Shown here: positions 28,221 to 37,207 of the stretch, piece by piece
How the letters are laid out: each line of letters begins with the position of its first letter
How positions within the stretch are numbered: position 1 is the first letter of the stretch
Assembly: GCA_020073105.1 (NCBI GenBank)
Contig: JAIQFW010000033.1
Coordinates: forward strand, 1-64,000
DNA: 64,000 bases
Direction: 5' to 3'
Origin: Terriglobia bacterium
GTDB lineage: Bacteria > Acidobacteriota > Terriglobia > Terriglobales > Acidobacteriaceae
Notes under the pieces: model-generated
The model's database searches: none
Seen by the model: only the letters and a program-made list of their open reading frames with translations
What the model was told of the DNA's origin: nothing
Program-made: the position numbers and the translations under genes

Positions 28221-29033
28221 CTATCTGGGTCCGCCAGCCGGCTCGGCAACCGGAACCGGCGAAACCCTGTTGGAACTCCAAATCCGGTAGAGGTGCCCAT
28301 TGGTGACCGACGTCAGACCGGACCGGGAGATGGCAGCAAAAACTGACTCCAGCTTTTTCCACTGTCCCAGGTCCTCCATCTCCCAACTATGCATGATCAT
28401 GTGGGCAATGCCGCCATGTTCCCCCACATGCGCCAACGCACGGGAGAAATGCTCCTCCCAGTCGGTAGCCCCCTTGTAATCCTGGAAGAAGTTTCGGATG
28501 CCCGCAAAGTTTCCCTCTAGCAGCGCATGGCGCACATGAATCATTTTGCTGTGAGAGTAGGCCTGTGTACTTACTCCCCAGAGGAAAGGGTTCCGGGGAA
28601 AGTCGTGAAGGTTCATCAGCGATGTACGGGCCCCAAGGAACCCTGCATTCTTCACCAGGATGGGAGTGGTGCCGTTAAACTTGCCTCTGGGGTAGCAAAA
28701 GGAAATTACCGCCTCCCCCAGGACTTCCTCCATCAACTGCTTGCCCTCCCTGATCTCCTGGGAAGCCTTTTCGTCCGACAAGAATTTCAGCGGGGCGTGG
28801 TTCAAAGTGTGGCTCCCGATCTCGAACCGCCGGGACAGTTCGCGGATCTGGGACGGGCCGATGACCGGCCGCTCAGGGTTGCGCCCAGGAATGTAGAAAG
28901 TAGCCTGCAACCCGTACTTGTGGAGCAAATCCGCAGTCTTCATGTCACCCGCGGAGCCGTCATCCACACTAATGGTGACGTAACGGTCGCTGACCACATC
29001 GATTGGTTCTGACGAAGAACGCGCGTTAGTCAT
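28221..29033 (-). CDS. Polysaccharide deacetylase (NodB/CE4 domain)
   Basis: A 270-residue protein with a NodB-type deacetylase domain. Motif 1 is ISVDDGSAGD (usual TFDDG), motif 2 is GSHTLNHAPL with the two metal-binding His, and later FCYPRGKFN and the C-terminal HMIMHSWEME correspond to motifs 3 and 5. CE4 enzymes remove N- or O-acetyl groups from glycans using a divalent metal. No signal peptide is visible, suggesting a cytosolic substrate such as a lipid-linked or nucleotide sugar. It sits between the GT4 and the broken NRPS module, with gaps of about 80 and 240 bases. Confidence 0.85.
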   Translation of the reverse strand: MTNARSSSEPIDVVSDRYVTISVDDGSAGDMKTADLLHKYGLQATFYIPGRNPERPVIGPSQIRELSRRFEIGSHTLNHAPLKFLSDEKASQEIREGKQLMEEVLGEAVISFCYPRGKFNGTTPILVKNAGFLGARTSLMNLHDFPRNPFLWGVSTQAYSHSKMIHVRHALLEGNFAGIRNFFQDYKGATDWEEHFSRALAHVGEHGGIAHMIMHSWEMEDLGQWKKLESVFAAISRSGLTSVTNGHLYRIWSSNRVSPVPVAEPAGGPR

Positions 29034-29113
29034 TCGAGATTCGGGTCTTCCCCGCCCTGCTCAGGTACTACTTGCCCACACCACCCAAAGACGTGAACCT
29101 CGCGAGGACCGAT

Positions 29114-30346
29114 TCAGGCTGAAGGCACTTCCTGCAAGTCTTCGACGCACAACTCCTTCGCATCGGGAAGGCGCTTGGCAATGACCTGTTGATAGATTTC
29201 CATCAATTGCCGATAGTTGGCCGCGGCAGTGTACTTGGTCTCGTATTCCGAGCGCGCCTGCGTGCCCAGCCGGCGCATCAACTCAGGCTGCTCCCACCCG
29301 AACTTTACTGCGCGGGCCAAGTCATCAGGGTTCCCGGGTTCAAAAAACAGTCCGGTGCGCCCTTCTTCAACGATTTCCGCCATGGCCCCGAGTTTGGACG
29401 CAACCACTGGCACTCCGCAAGCAAAGGCCTCAACAATAGTGAGCGGAAGGTTCTCATACAGTTGGCTGGGAAAAACGACGAAGCGTGCGCCTTTCATCGC
29501 TTCAATCACGCGCTCGCGGGACACCCGGCCCAAGAAGCTGACATTGTTAAGGCCGTGAGCCGCGGCTTCTGATTCGAGTCGCTGGCGGGCGGGGCCATCA
29601 CCCACAATGCGCAAAGTATAGCTCCGGGGTAGTTGACGCCATGCCTGCAGCAGCGTCGGTGTCCCCTTCTCCCGGGACACCCGTCCAACAAACAAAGCAT
29701 AGGATCCTTCGCCGGTCCGCTGGCCCGGATCGGGGTCTACACAATTGCCCTTAACTGTGATTTTCTCCGCGGGAAGTCCGGCATTCACAAACCGGCTGCG
29801 GGCAAACGATGTGAGCACGATATAGCGGTCCACCGCTTCCGTCCAGGTCCTCCGGGCGCGGTGCACGGACAACATCAGCGCCACCGCAGCCGTCTGCGGG
29901 CGGGAGTCGCGATAACACCCGTGGGCAACCGATTGCCAAATGCTGCCATGGACGCAATCCTCGCATGGCTTTCCGTCGCGAATAAAGTTTGCGCCCGGGC
30001 AAAGCAACCGGTAGTTATGCAGCGTATGCACGACCGGCACCCTCTCCCTGCGACACGCCCAAAGGATGGAGGGTGAAATCAGCGGAAACGTATTGTGCAC
30101 ATGCACCACGTCCGGTTTGTTATCGCGTAGCAAGTTAGTGAACTCTCGATAGGAGTCGGACGCCCACACGGTGCGACCGATGATGGTCAGGCGGCGCACC
30201 ATCGAATACTGCTCCATCTCGGTGTTATGGCGCTGGTATTCCAGGACCTCGTGGCCTGCGGCCTTCAGCAAGCTCCGCTCCTGCCAAAAGACAACGTCCT
30301 CCCCTCCCTGCTCGAGGTATGAGTTATGGACGAGAAGAATCTTCAT
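29114..30346 (-). CDS. Glycosyltransferase family 4
   Basis: A 410-residue GT-B glycosyltransferase. The N-terminal Rossmann half begins MKILLVHNSYLEQGGEDVV, and the C-terminal donor-binding half has ALFVGRVSREKGTPTLLQAW, RFVVFPSQLYENLPLTIVEAFACGVPVVAS and the conserved acidic pair of the E-x7-E motif. It should add one sugar to the undecaprenyl-linked repeat unit at the inner membrane. It is the only obvious repeat-unit GT in the long block besides the priming enzyme, so other GTs are likely encoded elsewhere. ATG at 30346 is used because the fold starts there; an ATG at 30379 is also possible. Confidence 0.9.
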   Translation of the reverse strand: MKILLVHNSYLEQGGEDVVFWQERSLLKAAGHEVLEYQRHNTEMEQYSMVRRLTIIGRTVWASDSYREFTNLLRDNKPDVVHVHNTFPLISPSILWACRRERVPVVHTLHNYRLLCPGANFIRDGKPCEDCVHGSIWQSVAHGCYRDSRPQTAAVALMLSVHRARRTWTEAVDRYIVLTSFARSRFVNAGLPAEKITVKGNCVDPDPGQRTGEGSYALFVGRVSREKGTPTLLQAWRQLPRSYTLRIVGDGPARQRLESEAAAHGLNNVSFLGRVSRERVIEAMKGARFVVFPSQLYENLPLTIVEAFACGVPVVASKLGAMAEIVEEGRTGLFFEPGNPDDLARAVKFGWEQPELMRRLGTQARSEYETKYTAAANYRQLMEIYQQVIAKRLPDAKELCVEDLQEVPSA

Positions 30347-30398
30347 TGGTGGATCGGCTGCTCCGTTGGTGACGATCAACGGCCGCTGGTCTTATGGG

Positions 30399-31934
30399 TC
30401 ACTCGCGGACTGGCGCAAACCTCAGCGATCCCAAGCTGGGGCCGGCATACACTGGCTCCGCGCGCTCCGACGTGCGCTGCAAAAGTCTCTTATTCATTCG
30501 CAGGGTTACGTCGGCAATCATAAATATTGCCAGGAACAACATGTAGGGGCTCATACATCTGCCGCCAAAATCTGCGCCGAACAAGCCTTGAATGAAAGAG
30601 TGGACGTAGATCCCCAGCGCGCCGATGGTCAACAAATAGGCGTGCCAGGCCTCCTCATTGTCCGGGTCTCGGCCACGCAAGATCTTCGATATATGCATCG
30701 AGCGAAAGATGTTGCGCACGATCATAAAGTGGATCATCAACAACAATATTTCGCCAATAATTCCATCATTGTAGGCAACTTCCAGGAAACCGTTGTGCAG
30801 GTGGACGGCGCCCGACTCCAGTCCGCTCGTGTTCTCCCAGGAGAAATAGGTGCCCAAGTACCCGTGACCAAAGATTGGTTTCGTCTTGATCGCATTGAAG
30901 GCGGTTGTCCATATGACCGTGCGTCCGGTCAAGGTGGAGCCTCCACGATAGGTCTGGAGGTACGTGCCTAAAGGTGTGACCGAGATGATGAACAGGGCCA
31001 TGGCCGAAATCCCCAACAACAGCCCGAGGCTTCGCACCACTTTCCGTTGCAGCATCACGAAGAGAACCGCCCCAAGCACTCCACCCACGATGCCGGCTTT
31101 GCCAAAAGCCAGGCACATGACGGCAGCGCCGATAAAGGCAGTGAAGGCATAGTAGCGCTGCTTGGTGATCGACAGCAAAATCAGCGACATCAACATCAAC
31201 GATGCCGCGGTGGGCGACAGCAAATCCGGGTTGGCGGCCAGCCGATCGTCTTCCCATGGACCGAGGGGATCGGTAAAGGCATAGTACAAGGGCACGATGC
31301 TGAGAAACATGAAGGCAAACACGGTGGTTTTCAGGAACGCCGTGATGTCCGTAATGTCTTCCATGAGGCTCGCGCAAAGTTGCAACAGCCCGACCGTCAG
31401 CACCGCCTTGAATCCCCATGCCATGGCGTACGTGGGGCCGGGCGCCCAGGCGATGGAAATCACGCAGAACCCAAGAAACAAAGTCACCCACAACGGGGAG
31501 TCGTGAAAGAGTTGCTTGATGTAGGCCGGCTTCCGCGCGGTGAGGACCAGCAGCACGATAAAGCACAGTATCCACATGGCGCCTTCGCCGTAGGCCAGAA
31601 TGGAAAAGCTTCCTTGCCCCATGCTGTAGCTGTCGTTGACGCGGCTGAAGTACACCGTGCATAGCAGCAGGACACACCAGGTGATCAAGGCCAGCCGGTA
31701 TACCATCCGTCTGAGGTCCATATTCTGCACAATGGCGGAACCCAAACCGAGGCAAAGGAGAAAGAAAAAGATCGTGGCGCCGGAGATGACCTTGACGCTT
31801 CCCTGTTCCATATCAGCGGCAGGCAGGGCCCGCATCAATGCGGTGGAAAGCCCGGTTACCAAGATCAAGCCCGCAATCATCCCCGCGGAGAACAATCCCT
31901 GGGGGGATCGCCGAACACTGTTTCCCTGAAGCAT
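30399..31934 (-). CDS. O-antigen ligase / Wzy-type polymerase
   Basis: A 511-residue polytopic membrane protein with about 11-12 hydrophobic segments. The large periplasmic loop has the Wzy_C signature: GSTLTGRTVIWTTAF, KPIFGHGYLGTY and HLHNGFLEVAYNDGIIG, the last with the conserved HxxxL and acidic residue pattern. Members polymerise lipid-linked repeat units (Wzy) or ligate glycans (WaaL). With the flippase at 32960 and the Wzz-like protein upstream, polymerase is more likely. It is co-directional with neighbouring genes with gaps under 60 bases. Confidence 0.88.
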   Translation of the reverse strand: MLQGNSVRRSPQGLFSAGMIAGLILVTGLSTALMRALPAADMEQGSVKVISGATIFFFLLCLGLGSAIVQNMDLRRMVYRLALITWCVLLLCTVYFSRVNDSYSMGQGSFSILAYGEGAMWILCFIVLLVLTARKPAYIKQLFHDSPLWVTLFLGFCVISIAWAPGPTYAMAWGFKAVLTVGLLQLCASLMEDITDITAFLKTTVFAFMFLSIVPLYYAFTDPLGPWEDDRLAANPDLLSPTAASLMLMSLILLSITKQRYYAFTAFIGAAVMCLAFGKAGIVGGVLGAVLFVMLQRKVVRSLGLLLGISAMALFIISVTPLGTYLQTYRGGSTLTGRTVIWTTAFNAIKTKPIFGHGYLGTYFSWENTSGLESGAVHLHNGFLEVAYNDGIIGEILLLMIHFMIVRNIFRSMHISKILRGRDPDNEEAWHAYLLTIGALGIYVHSFIQGLFGADFGGRCMSPYMLFLAIFMIADVTLRMNKRLLQRTSERAEPVYAGPSLGSLRFAPVRE

Positions 31935-31977
31935 CTCTTTTATCTCTCCACTCTTCCCGTCTTAGTTGTGGTGACGA

Positions 31978-32889
31978 CTATCGGCCACCCGATGAGGTTT
32001 GCAGCAGGGGTTCGGGTTCCGCCAGTTGGCTGGAAAGCGGGTATCCCATACGCTGCAGAACGCTTCCTGCATGTTGCTCGATAAATCGCACCTGCTCCGC
32101 GGTCAGCTTGGCGCGCCATCCCTGCACCGCTCCGCTGCGCACAAAACGGCCTTTGACCGAGGCCCGTTGCGGAGCAACATCCTCTTTCTCTTTCATTTTG
32201 TCCAAGGCATTGTGGGCTATGGCATTGTTGATCAAGTGGGGATCGCAGTTAACGCCCAGGAACTTCGCAATGTCGGTGAATCCCTGAAAGGGATTCTGGC
32301 GGAGATCCTCAAAGCGTACTACGAGCAGATTCCCGTTGCCCGCGATAGGGGAATCCAGCCAGGAGGTCACATGGTTCTGCCAAGGCCCGAAAGCGTTGAT
32401 CTTCTCACACAAGAAGGTCTCAATGAACTCGTCCAGGTCCCCCTGAAAATACTCCAGCGCCGCAGTGTAAGCAAACTCGGACAAAATCACATCGCGGGCA
32501 TCGCGTACCAGGTAAATCGCCTTGTGGTAGCCCTTCCAATAACGCTCGTGGGTAGCGATGAGGCGGCCGCCTCCGGGGAGGATGCGGGCACCGGTTGCCT
32601 GCGTGCCGACTCCGTGCAGCAGGCCGTTTACGTCATCGAAGCCACCTTCCTGCCCGGTAAGGATCTCGTACAAGACAAACCGCGACCAGGTGGTGCCTGA
32701 CCTGGGGTAGGAACCTAAGAAAACGTCTTCCGGACGGAAACCATGATGGCGCAACCAGAGAACCGGTTTTCTCAACAGAGTGGTGGAGAATTTTCGGCGC
32801 AGCTTGCGATAAAGACTAGTTGGCTTGCGTCGTGGTTTTGAGTAAATTCCGCCCTTCGGTCGGGCCGGGTTATTTGACTGCTGTGACAT
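31978..32889 (-). CDS. PAPS-dependent sulfotransferase (second copy)
   Basis: A 303-residue sulfotransferase of the Sulfotransfer_1 type. The PAPS 5'-phosphate loop is FLGSYPRSGTTWSRFVL near residue 55, and the 3'-phosphate site is AIYLVRDARDVILSEF near residue 125. The C-terminal RAKLTAEQVRFIEQHAG is the GxxGxWK-equivalent end of the fold. It differs clearly in sequence and length from the copy at 18491, so the two probably act on different positions. It lies between polymerase and flippase genes, consistent with modifying the glycan repeat unit in the cytoplasm. Confidence 0.88.
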   Translation of the reverse strand: MSQQSNNPARPKGGIYSKPRRKPTSLYRKLRRKFSTTLLRKPVLWLRHHGFRPEDVFLGSYPRSGTTWSRFVLYEILTGQEGGFDDVNGLLHGVGTQATGARILPGGGRLIATHERYWKGYHKAIYLVRDARDVILSEFAYTAALEYFQGDLDEFIETFLCEKINAFGPWQNHVTSWLDSPIAGNGNLLVVRFEDLRQNPFQGFTDIAKFLGVNCDPHLINNAIAHNALDKMKEKEDVAPQRASVKGRFVRSGAVQGWRAKLTAEQVRFIEQHAGSVLQRMGYPLSSQLAEPEPLLQTSSGGR

Positions 32890-32959
32890 TTGTCCTGTCC
32901 TCTCTTAAGCCGAGCTGCTCGACTGGCGCGCAGTGAACGCCAGGCTGGCGCCCGATCCT

Positions 32960-34417
32960 TTATTCAACTGGAAATTCTTCTGGCAAGGTCTGCGATCCCG
33001 TGCTTCTCCACCAAGCGAAGCGGTCAATGCCGAGGGATTTTCCTGCCATCCTGCGCCGAAGAAGCCAGACCAGAATCATCCAGGAAAGCAAATCGGACAC
33101 ATTAGTACCCCAGATGGCTCCGGAGACGCCGAACGCCCACGTGGCTGGAACCCCAATCAACACAGAGGCAACGGTTGCCAGTCCGAAAGCGACGAACACT
33201 GAGACGGGCGATTCCATTGCCCGCAAAGCAATAGCCGAGCCGAAACTGCCGCACCAGGCGATGGAACCCAAGGCTACGATCGGCAACAAGTGGGCGACTT
33301 CCAGGTATCGGCCCGAATAGAGAACGCGGAACGCTGGTTGCGCCAGCCCCAGCATGACACTCCAGTAAGCGACCGCCACTCCCACCGCGACCAGAGTCAT
33401 TCTTCGGCTCAGCGCACCCGCGCTGGCGCGTCCTTCCCGCTCCAAGACCGAGGCTGCATAGGGCAGAAAAAGCAGCCCCAGCGCGGTCTTGACCTGCTCC
33501 ACCGGAAGGGTGAAGTTCATTAGGGCCTTGAGCTCTCCCGACCGGGCCATGCCACCGAACGAACTCAGCAAAGGATAATAGATGTAGGCGGGAATCCAGC
33601 TTGCGACACAACTCAGCAGTGCCCAGCGGCCGTAGTTCCAGTGCTTCTTCCAAACCTCACTGACGGGCTGAGTAAAAGGAGCGTGCCGCAATTCCCCCCG
33701 CAGCAACGCGAGCAGGTAGATTCCCGTGCCCAGAGCGGCCGTGCCGATGAGCACAAATGCGCTGAACGGGGAGAGCAAGCCGTACCGGAAAAGGAAGAAC
33801 AAGCCGCCCGAGCTCACCGTGAAATAGATCAAAGCGCCAGTGGCCGCCTTGGCTGGCGACAGCTCCAGGTAGAAAGTCCGACGAGCCAGCCAAAACAGCA
33901 GAACGCAAGGAGAAGCAATGGTGACTCCGGCCATTGCGCCGGCCAACCCGCCGGAGGGTGCTATCTTCCAGGCTCCCAGTGCGGTTGCGCCAAAGACAGC
34001 TGCGATCGTCAGCGAGATTGTGACGTGAATCCAGAGTAAGGAACCCAGATATCCGCGCAAGCTGTCGCGGTACGAAGAACCGCCGAAAACCGCCATCGGT
34101 TCCAGCACCAGCGCGCCGTAAACCAGCGAGAGTAACAAGAAGAACCCGAAAGCGACGGCGTAGGCGCCGTACTGTTCGGGCACCAGCCAGCGCGCCAGTA
34201 AGATGCTGACCAGGAAATTCGAGCCGGAAATCAACGCCTGGTCGACGATAGCCAACCCACCCTTGTGCAGCCAGGGCACGAGCCGGCTGAGAAAGGTGTC
34301 ATGCTCAACGCCCAGGACTTTTGCGGGGAAGACGGTCTTCAACGCGCGGGCAAACCGGCTGTCGGCCGGCCCTTCCTGAACTTCGATCTCAGGTTCTTGA
34401 ATATTTGCTTCTGGCAA
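32960..34417 (-). CDS. Polysaccharide flippase (Wzx-like, MOP superfamily)
   Basis: A 485-residue integral membrane protein with about 12-14 hydrophobic helices in the MATE/MOP arrangement: GLAIVDQALISGSNFLVSILLARWL at the start of the membrane part, matching the Wzx first helices, preceded by an unusual 50-residue acidic and basic cytosolic N-terminal extension. It should flip the undecaprenyl-diphosphate-linked repeat unit across the inner membrane. It lies between the A-PCP-TE NRPS and the second sulfotransferase, showing that NRPS and polymer genes are mixed rather than two adjacent clusters. Confidence 0.87.
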   Translation of the reverse strand: MPEANIQEPEIEVQEGPADSRFARALKTVFPAKVLGVEHDTFLSRLVPWLHKGGLAIVDQALISGSNFLVSILLARWLVPEQYGAYAVAFGFFLLLSLVYGALVLEPMAVFGGSSYRDSLRGYLGSLLWIHVTISLTIAAVFGATALGAWKIAPSGGLAGAMAGVTIASPCVLLFWLARRTFYLELSPAKAATGALIYFTVSSGGLFFLFRYGLLSPFSAFVLIGTAALGTGIYLLALLRGELRHAPFTQPVSEVWKKHWNYGRWALLSCVASWIPAYIYYPLLSSFGGMARSGELKALMNFTLPVEQVKTALGLLFLPYAASVLEREGRASAGALSRRMTLVAVGVAVAYWSVMLGLAQPAFRVLYSGRYLEVAHLLPIVALGSIAWCGSFGSAIALRAMESPVSVFVAFGLATVASVLIGVPATWAFGVSGAIWGTNVSDLLSWMILVWLLRRRMAGKSLGIDRFAWWRSTGSQTLPEEFPVE

Positions 34418-34483
34418 GATGAATTTCGTTGCTGACGTTCGATCTGAACCTAGATGGTTGGCGCAGTGTTTCTCACCCGGCTC

Positions 34484-37174
34484 TCAGGCTTGCAAACTCA
34501 TTCGCACGGGTGCCTGTTCGGGTTCTGTGCGGGCCCGTTCGATACAGGCCTTCAAGCACTCCGCGAGATCCCTGACCCGGGGCTCGACAAGTATGTCGTA
34601 GTGGTCGCTCGCGATCTCGTGGATGTCCAAGCTATCGACCAGAGAACTCCAGGCGTGCTGGGGGTCGGCGGAGTTTCGCAGGGACTTTTCCGCAGCTCGT
34701 ACCAGGGTAGCTTTGCCGGGATAGGGCCGCAATAGGTAACGGGCGGCGGCTTCCCCGTTTGCGTTGCGAACATCCCGAAGCAACTTGGGTACTCCCAGGC
34801 CCCGCACGGTGCGGCGAATTCTTTTTCTTAGTCTCTTGGGCACATCGTGGAGCCAATGCTGCCGGGAAGGCCGAAGCAGCAGTTTGATTACCGATGTACT
34901 GATTGGTTCCAAGTCTCCAGGCTGAGTGTCGAACAACACCAGCAGGGCAGTTTCCTCGCCGAGCGCCAAGAACTGTTGGGCCATTTCGTAGGCAACCAAG
35001 CCACCGAAGGAAAACCCGCCCAAAAAGTACGGTCCTTGAGGCTGGACGTTGCGCACTTCGTTGATGTAATGCGAGGCCATCGCTTCCACACTGGTATGGC
35101 AAAGGCGCTTTCCGTCCAGGCCCTGAGACTGCAGGCCATAAAAAGGAAATTCTGGGGCCATACACCGGGCCAGCTCCCGAAAACCGAGCACGTTGCCACC
35201 GACTCCATGTATGCAAAAGAACGGCGGCTGGGAGCCGCGGGTCTGGATCGGCACCAGCGAAGACCAATGATCGGACCACTCGTCGCGGCGCAAGACATTG
35301 GCCAACTGCTCGATGGTGGGAGCCTGAAAGAGCATGGCCAAGGGCAAGGTCTTGCCGAGTGCTTGTCCAGTGTGGTGCATCAGCCGGGCTGCCATCAAGG
35401 AATGACCACCCAGATCAAAGAAATTGTCGCGAATGCCAATCGGCCCGTGACCGATCACTTCCTCCCAGATCTTCACTAATTGCGATTGCAGAGCATCTGT
35501 GGCCAGGGCGAACCCGTCCCGCGAGGGCTCGAATTCTGGTGCAGGCAGGCCGCGTCGATTAATCTTGCCATTCGGCGTCAGTGGCATGGCCGCCAGAACT
35601 ACAAACGCTGAAGGCACCATATGGTCGGGAAGTTGCCTTTGCAGGTAGTGGCGAAGCTCGGTCGTAGCTGGCTTCCCGCCCGGAGCAGCCACCAAGTATG
35701 CAACCAGCCGCTTGTCGCCGGGCACATCTTCCCGCGCAATTACCACCGCTTGGCGCACACCGGGATGCTTGGCCAGTGCGGCTTCAATCTCACCTAGCTC
35801 CACGCGGAAACCGCGAATCTTGATTTGGTCGTCGCCGCGTCCCAGAAACTCCATATCCCCGGATGGCAGGTATCGGGCCAGGTCACCGGTCTTGTACAAG
35901 CGTGCGCTGGGTTCAGAACTGAAGGGATCAGGAATAAACTTTTCTGCTGTGAGCTCTGGGCGATTGAGGTAACCTCGCGCCACTCCCACCCCTGCCACAT
36001 GCAGTTCGCCGGCAACACCAACCGGAACCGGGTTTAGATTCTGGTCAAGCAGGTACACCCGAACGTTTGCCAGAGGACGACCGATAGGAATGTTTTCCGG
36101 TATCGGTGCGCCCAGTCCCCAGGCGGGTTCGAACGCAGTCGCACAAATGCTGATCTCGGTGGGACCGTAGGTATTGATCCAGCGCACGTCGCGGCCGACC
36201 GAATTCACCCATGTGGCATAGGCTTGAGAGGAGGGCTTCTCCCCTCCGACAATTACCAGGCGCACGTCTCGCGGCGTCACCTTCTTTAGCTCTGCAAATT
36301 CGTGCACCCACTCGTGCCAGTAAGCGGTGGGTAAGTCCAGAACGGTTATGCGTTGTTGCTCAGCCCAGTCGATGAATTCAGGGACTGCGAGCGGCATCTC
36401 CTCGGTCCGCAGGACCAGGTTGGCCCCACTAAGCCAGGTAATGAACATCTCCTCAATAGCGATGTCGAAGCTTACGGAACAGAACTGCAGCACCCTGTCA
36501 TCCGGCGTGATGGCATACATCCGCGCCGCATTCGTGTTGTAATTCACCAGTCCCGCATGGGTAAGCAAAACTCCCCGCGGCTTGCCAGTCGAACCGGAAG
36601 TGTAAATCACGTACGCGATATCTTCCGGAGTGGTGCCGCCGTCCGGGTTTGCCGTGGGCTGGCCGGAAACGACTCCAGCCGCGTCCCCGAGGAAAACCAC
36701 TTCGCAACCTGCCGGAGCGTCTGGTAACACGCCTTTTTCTGTAATCACCACCTGCGCCTGCACGTCCTCCAACATGTACGCGAGGCGCTCCTTCGGGTAA
36801 TTGGGGTCCAAAGGCACGCACGCTGCACACGACTTCAGCACAGCCAACACTGCGACTGAAAACTCGAGCGAGGGATCCAAACAGATTCCCACGCGATGGT
36901 TCGGTGCGACCCCACGGCTGCGCAGATAATGCGCCAACTGGTTCGCGCGCGTATTGAATTCTCGATATGTAAGTTGCTTGCTTCCACAGGTGACAGCGGC
37001 CCGTTCCGGCACGCGCTCGGCCTGGGCCTCAATCAGCTGATGCAGGCATTTCTCGCGCGGATACTCACACTTGGTCTGGTTCCACTCGACCAGGATCTGC
37101 CGCTTTTCGGCCTCGGTCATCGCCGGCAAGTCCGCAAGCTGCTGGTCCGGGTTGTCAGTGATTTCCTTCAGCAA
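34484..37174 (-). CDS. NRPS A-PCP-TE with a residual C-domain stump
   Basis: An 896-residue synthetase. The first 35 residues (EITDNPDQQLADLPAMTEAE) match the extreme C-terminal linker of a condensation domain, but no C domain precedes it. The adenylation domain (about 40-540) has A3 YTSGSTGKPRGVL, A4 SFDIAIEEMF, A5 NTYGPTEISICAT, A7 YKTGDLAR, A8 KIRGFRVELGEIE and A10 NGKINRR. PCP has DLGGHSLM; the thioesterase (about 650-880) has a normal GFSFGG nucleophile Ser and a His in ASDHYDIL. The start is a TTG at 37174; the same frame is closed by the upstream gene's TGA, so no C domain is hidden. It could load and release one amino acid or transfer it to the glycan. Confidence 0.9.
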   Translation of the reverse strand: MLKEITDNPDQQLADLPAMTEAEKRQILVEWNQTKCEYPREKCLHQLIEAQAERVPERAAVTCGSKQLTYREFNTRANQLAHYLRSRGVAPNHRVGICLDPSLEFSVAVLAVLKSCAACVPLDPNYPKERLAYMLEDVQAQVVITEKGVLPDAPAGCEVVFLGDAAGVVSGQPTANPDGGTTPEDIAYVIYTSGSTGKPRGVLLTHAGLVNYNTNAARMYAITPDDRVLQFCSVSFDIAIEEMFITWLSGANLVLRTEEMPLAVPEFIDWAEQQRITVLDLPTAYWHEWVHEFAELKKVTPRDVRLVIVGGEKPSSQAYATWVNSVGRDVRWINTYGPTEISICATAFEPAWGLGAPIPENIPIGRPLANVRVYLLDQNLNPVPVGVAGELHVAGVGVARGYLNRPELTAEKFIPDPFSSEPSARLYKTGDLARYLPSGDMEFLGRGDDQIKIRGFRVELGEIEAALAKHPGVRQAVVIAREDVPGDKRLVAYLVAAPGGKPATTELRHYLQRQLPDHMVPSAFVVLAAMPLTPNGKINRRGLPAPEFEPSRDGFALATDALQSQLVKIWEEVIGHGPIGIRDNFFDLGGHSLMAARLMHHTGQALGKTLPLAMLFQAPTIEQLANVLRRDEWSDHWSSLVPIQTRGSQPPFFCIHGVGGNVLGFRELARCMAPEFPFYGLQSQGLDGKRLCHTSVEAMASHYINEVRNVQPQGPYFLGGFSFGGLVAYEMAQQFLALGEETALLVLFDTQPGDLEPISTSVIKLLLRPSRQHWLHDVPKRLRKRIRRTVRGLGVPKLLRDVRNANGEAAARYLLRPYPGKATLVRAAEKSLRNSADPQHAWSSLVDSLDIHEIASDHYDILVEPRVRDLAECLKACIERARTEPEQAPVRMSLQA

Positions 37175-37207
37175 GGGTGGGAAATTCCTTGAAGGACAAA
37201 CTCGGCT

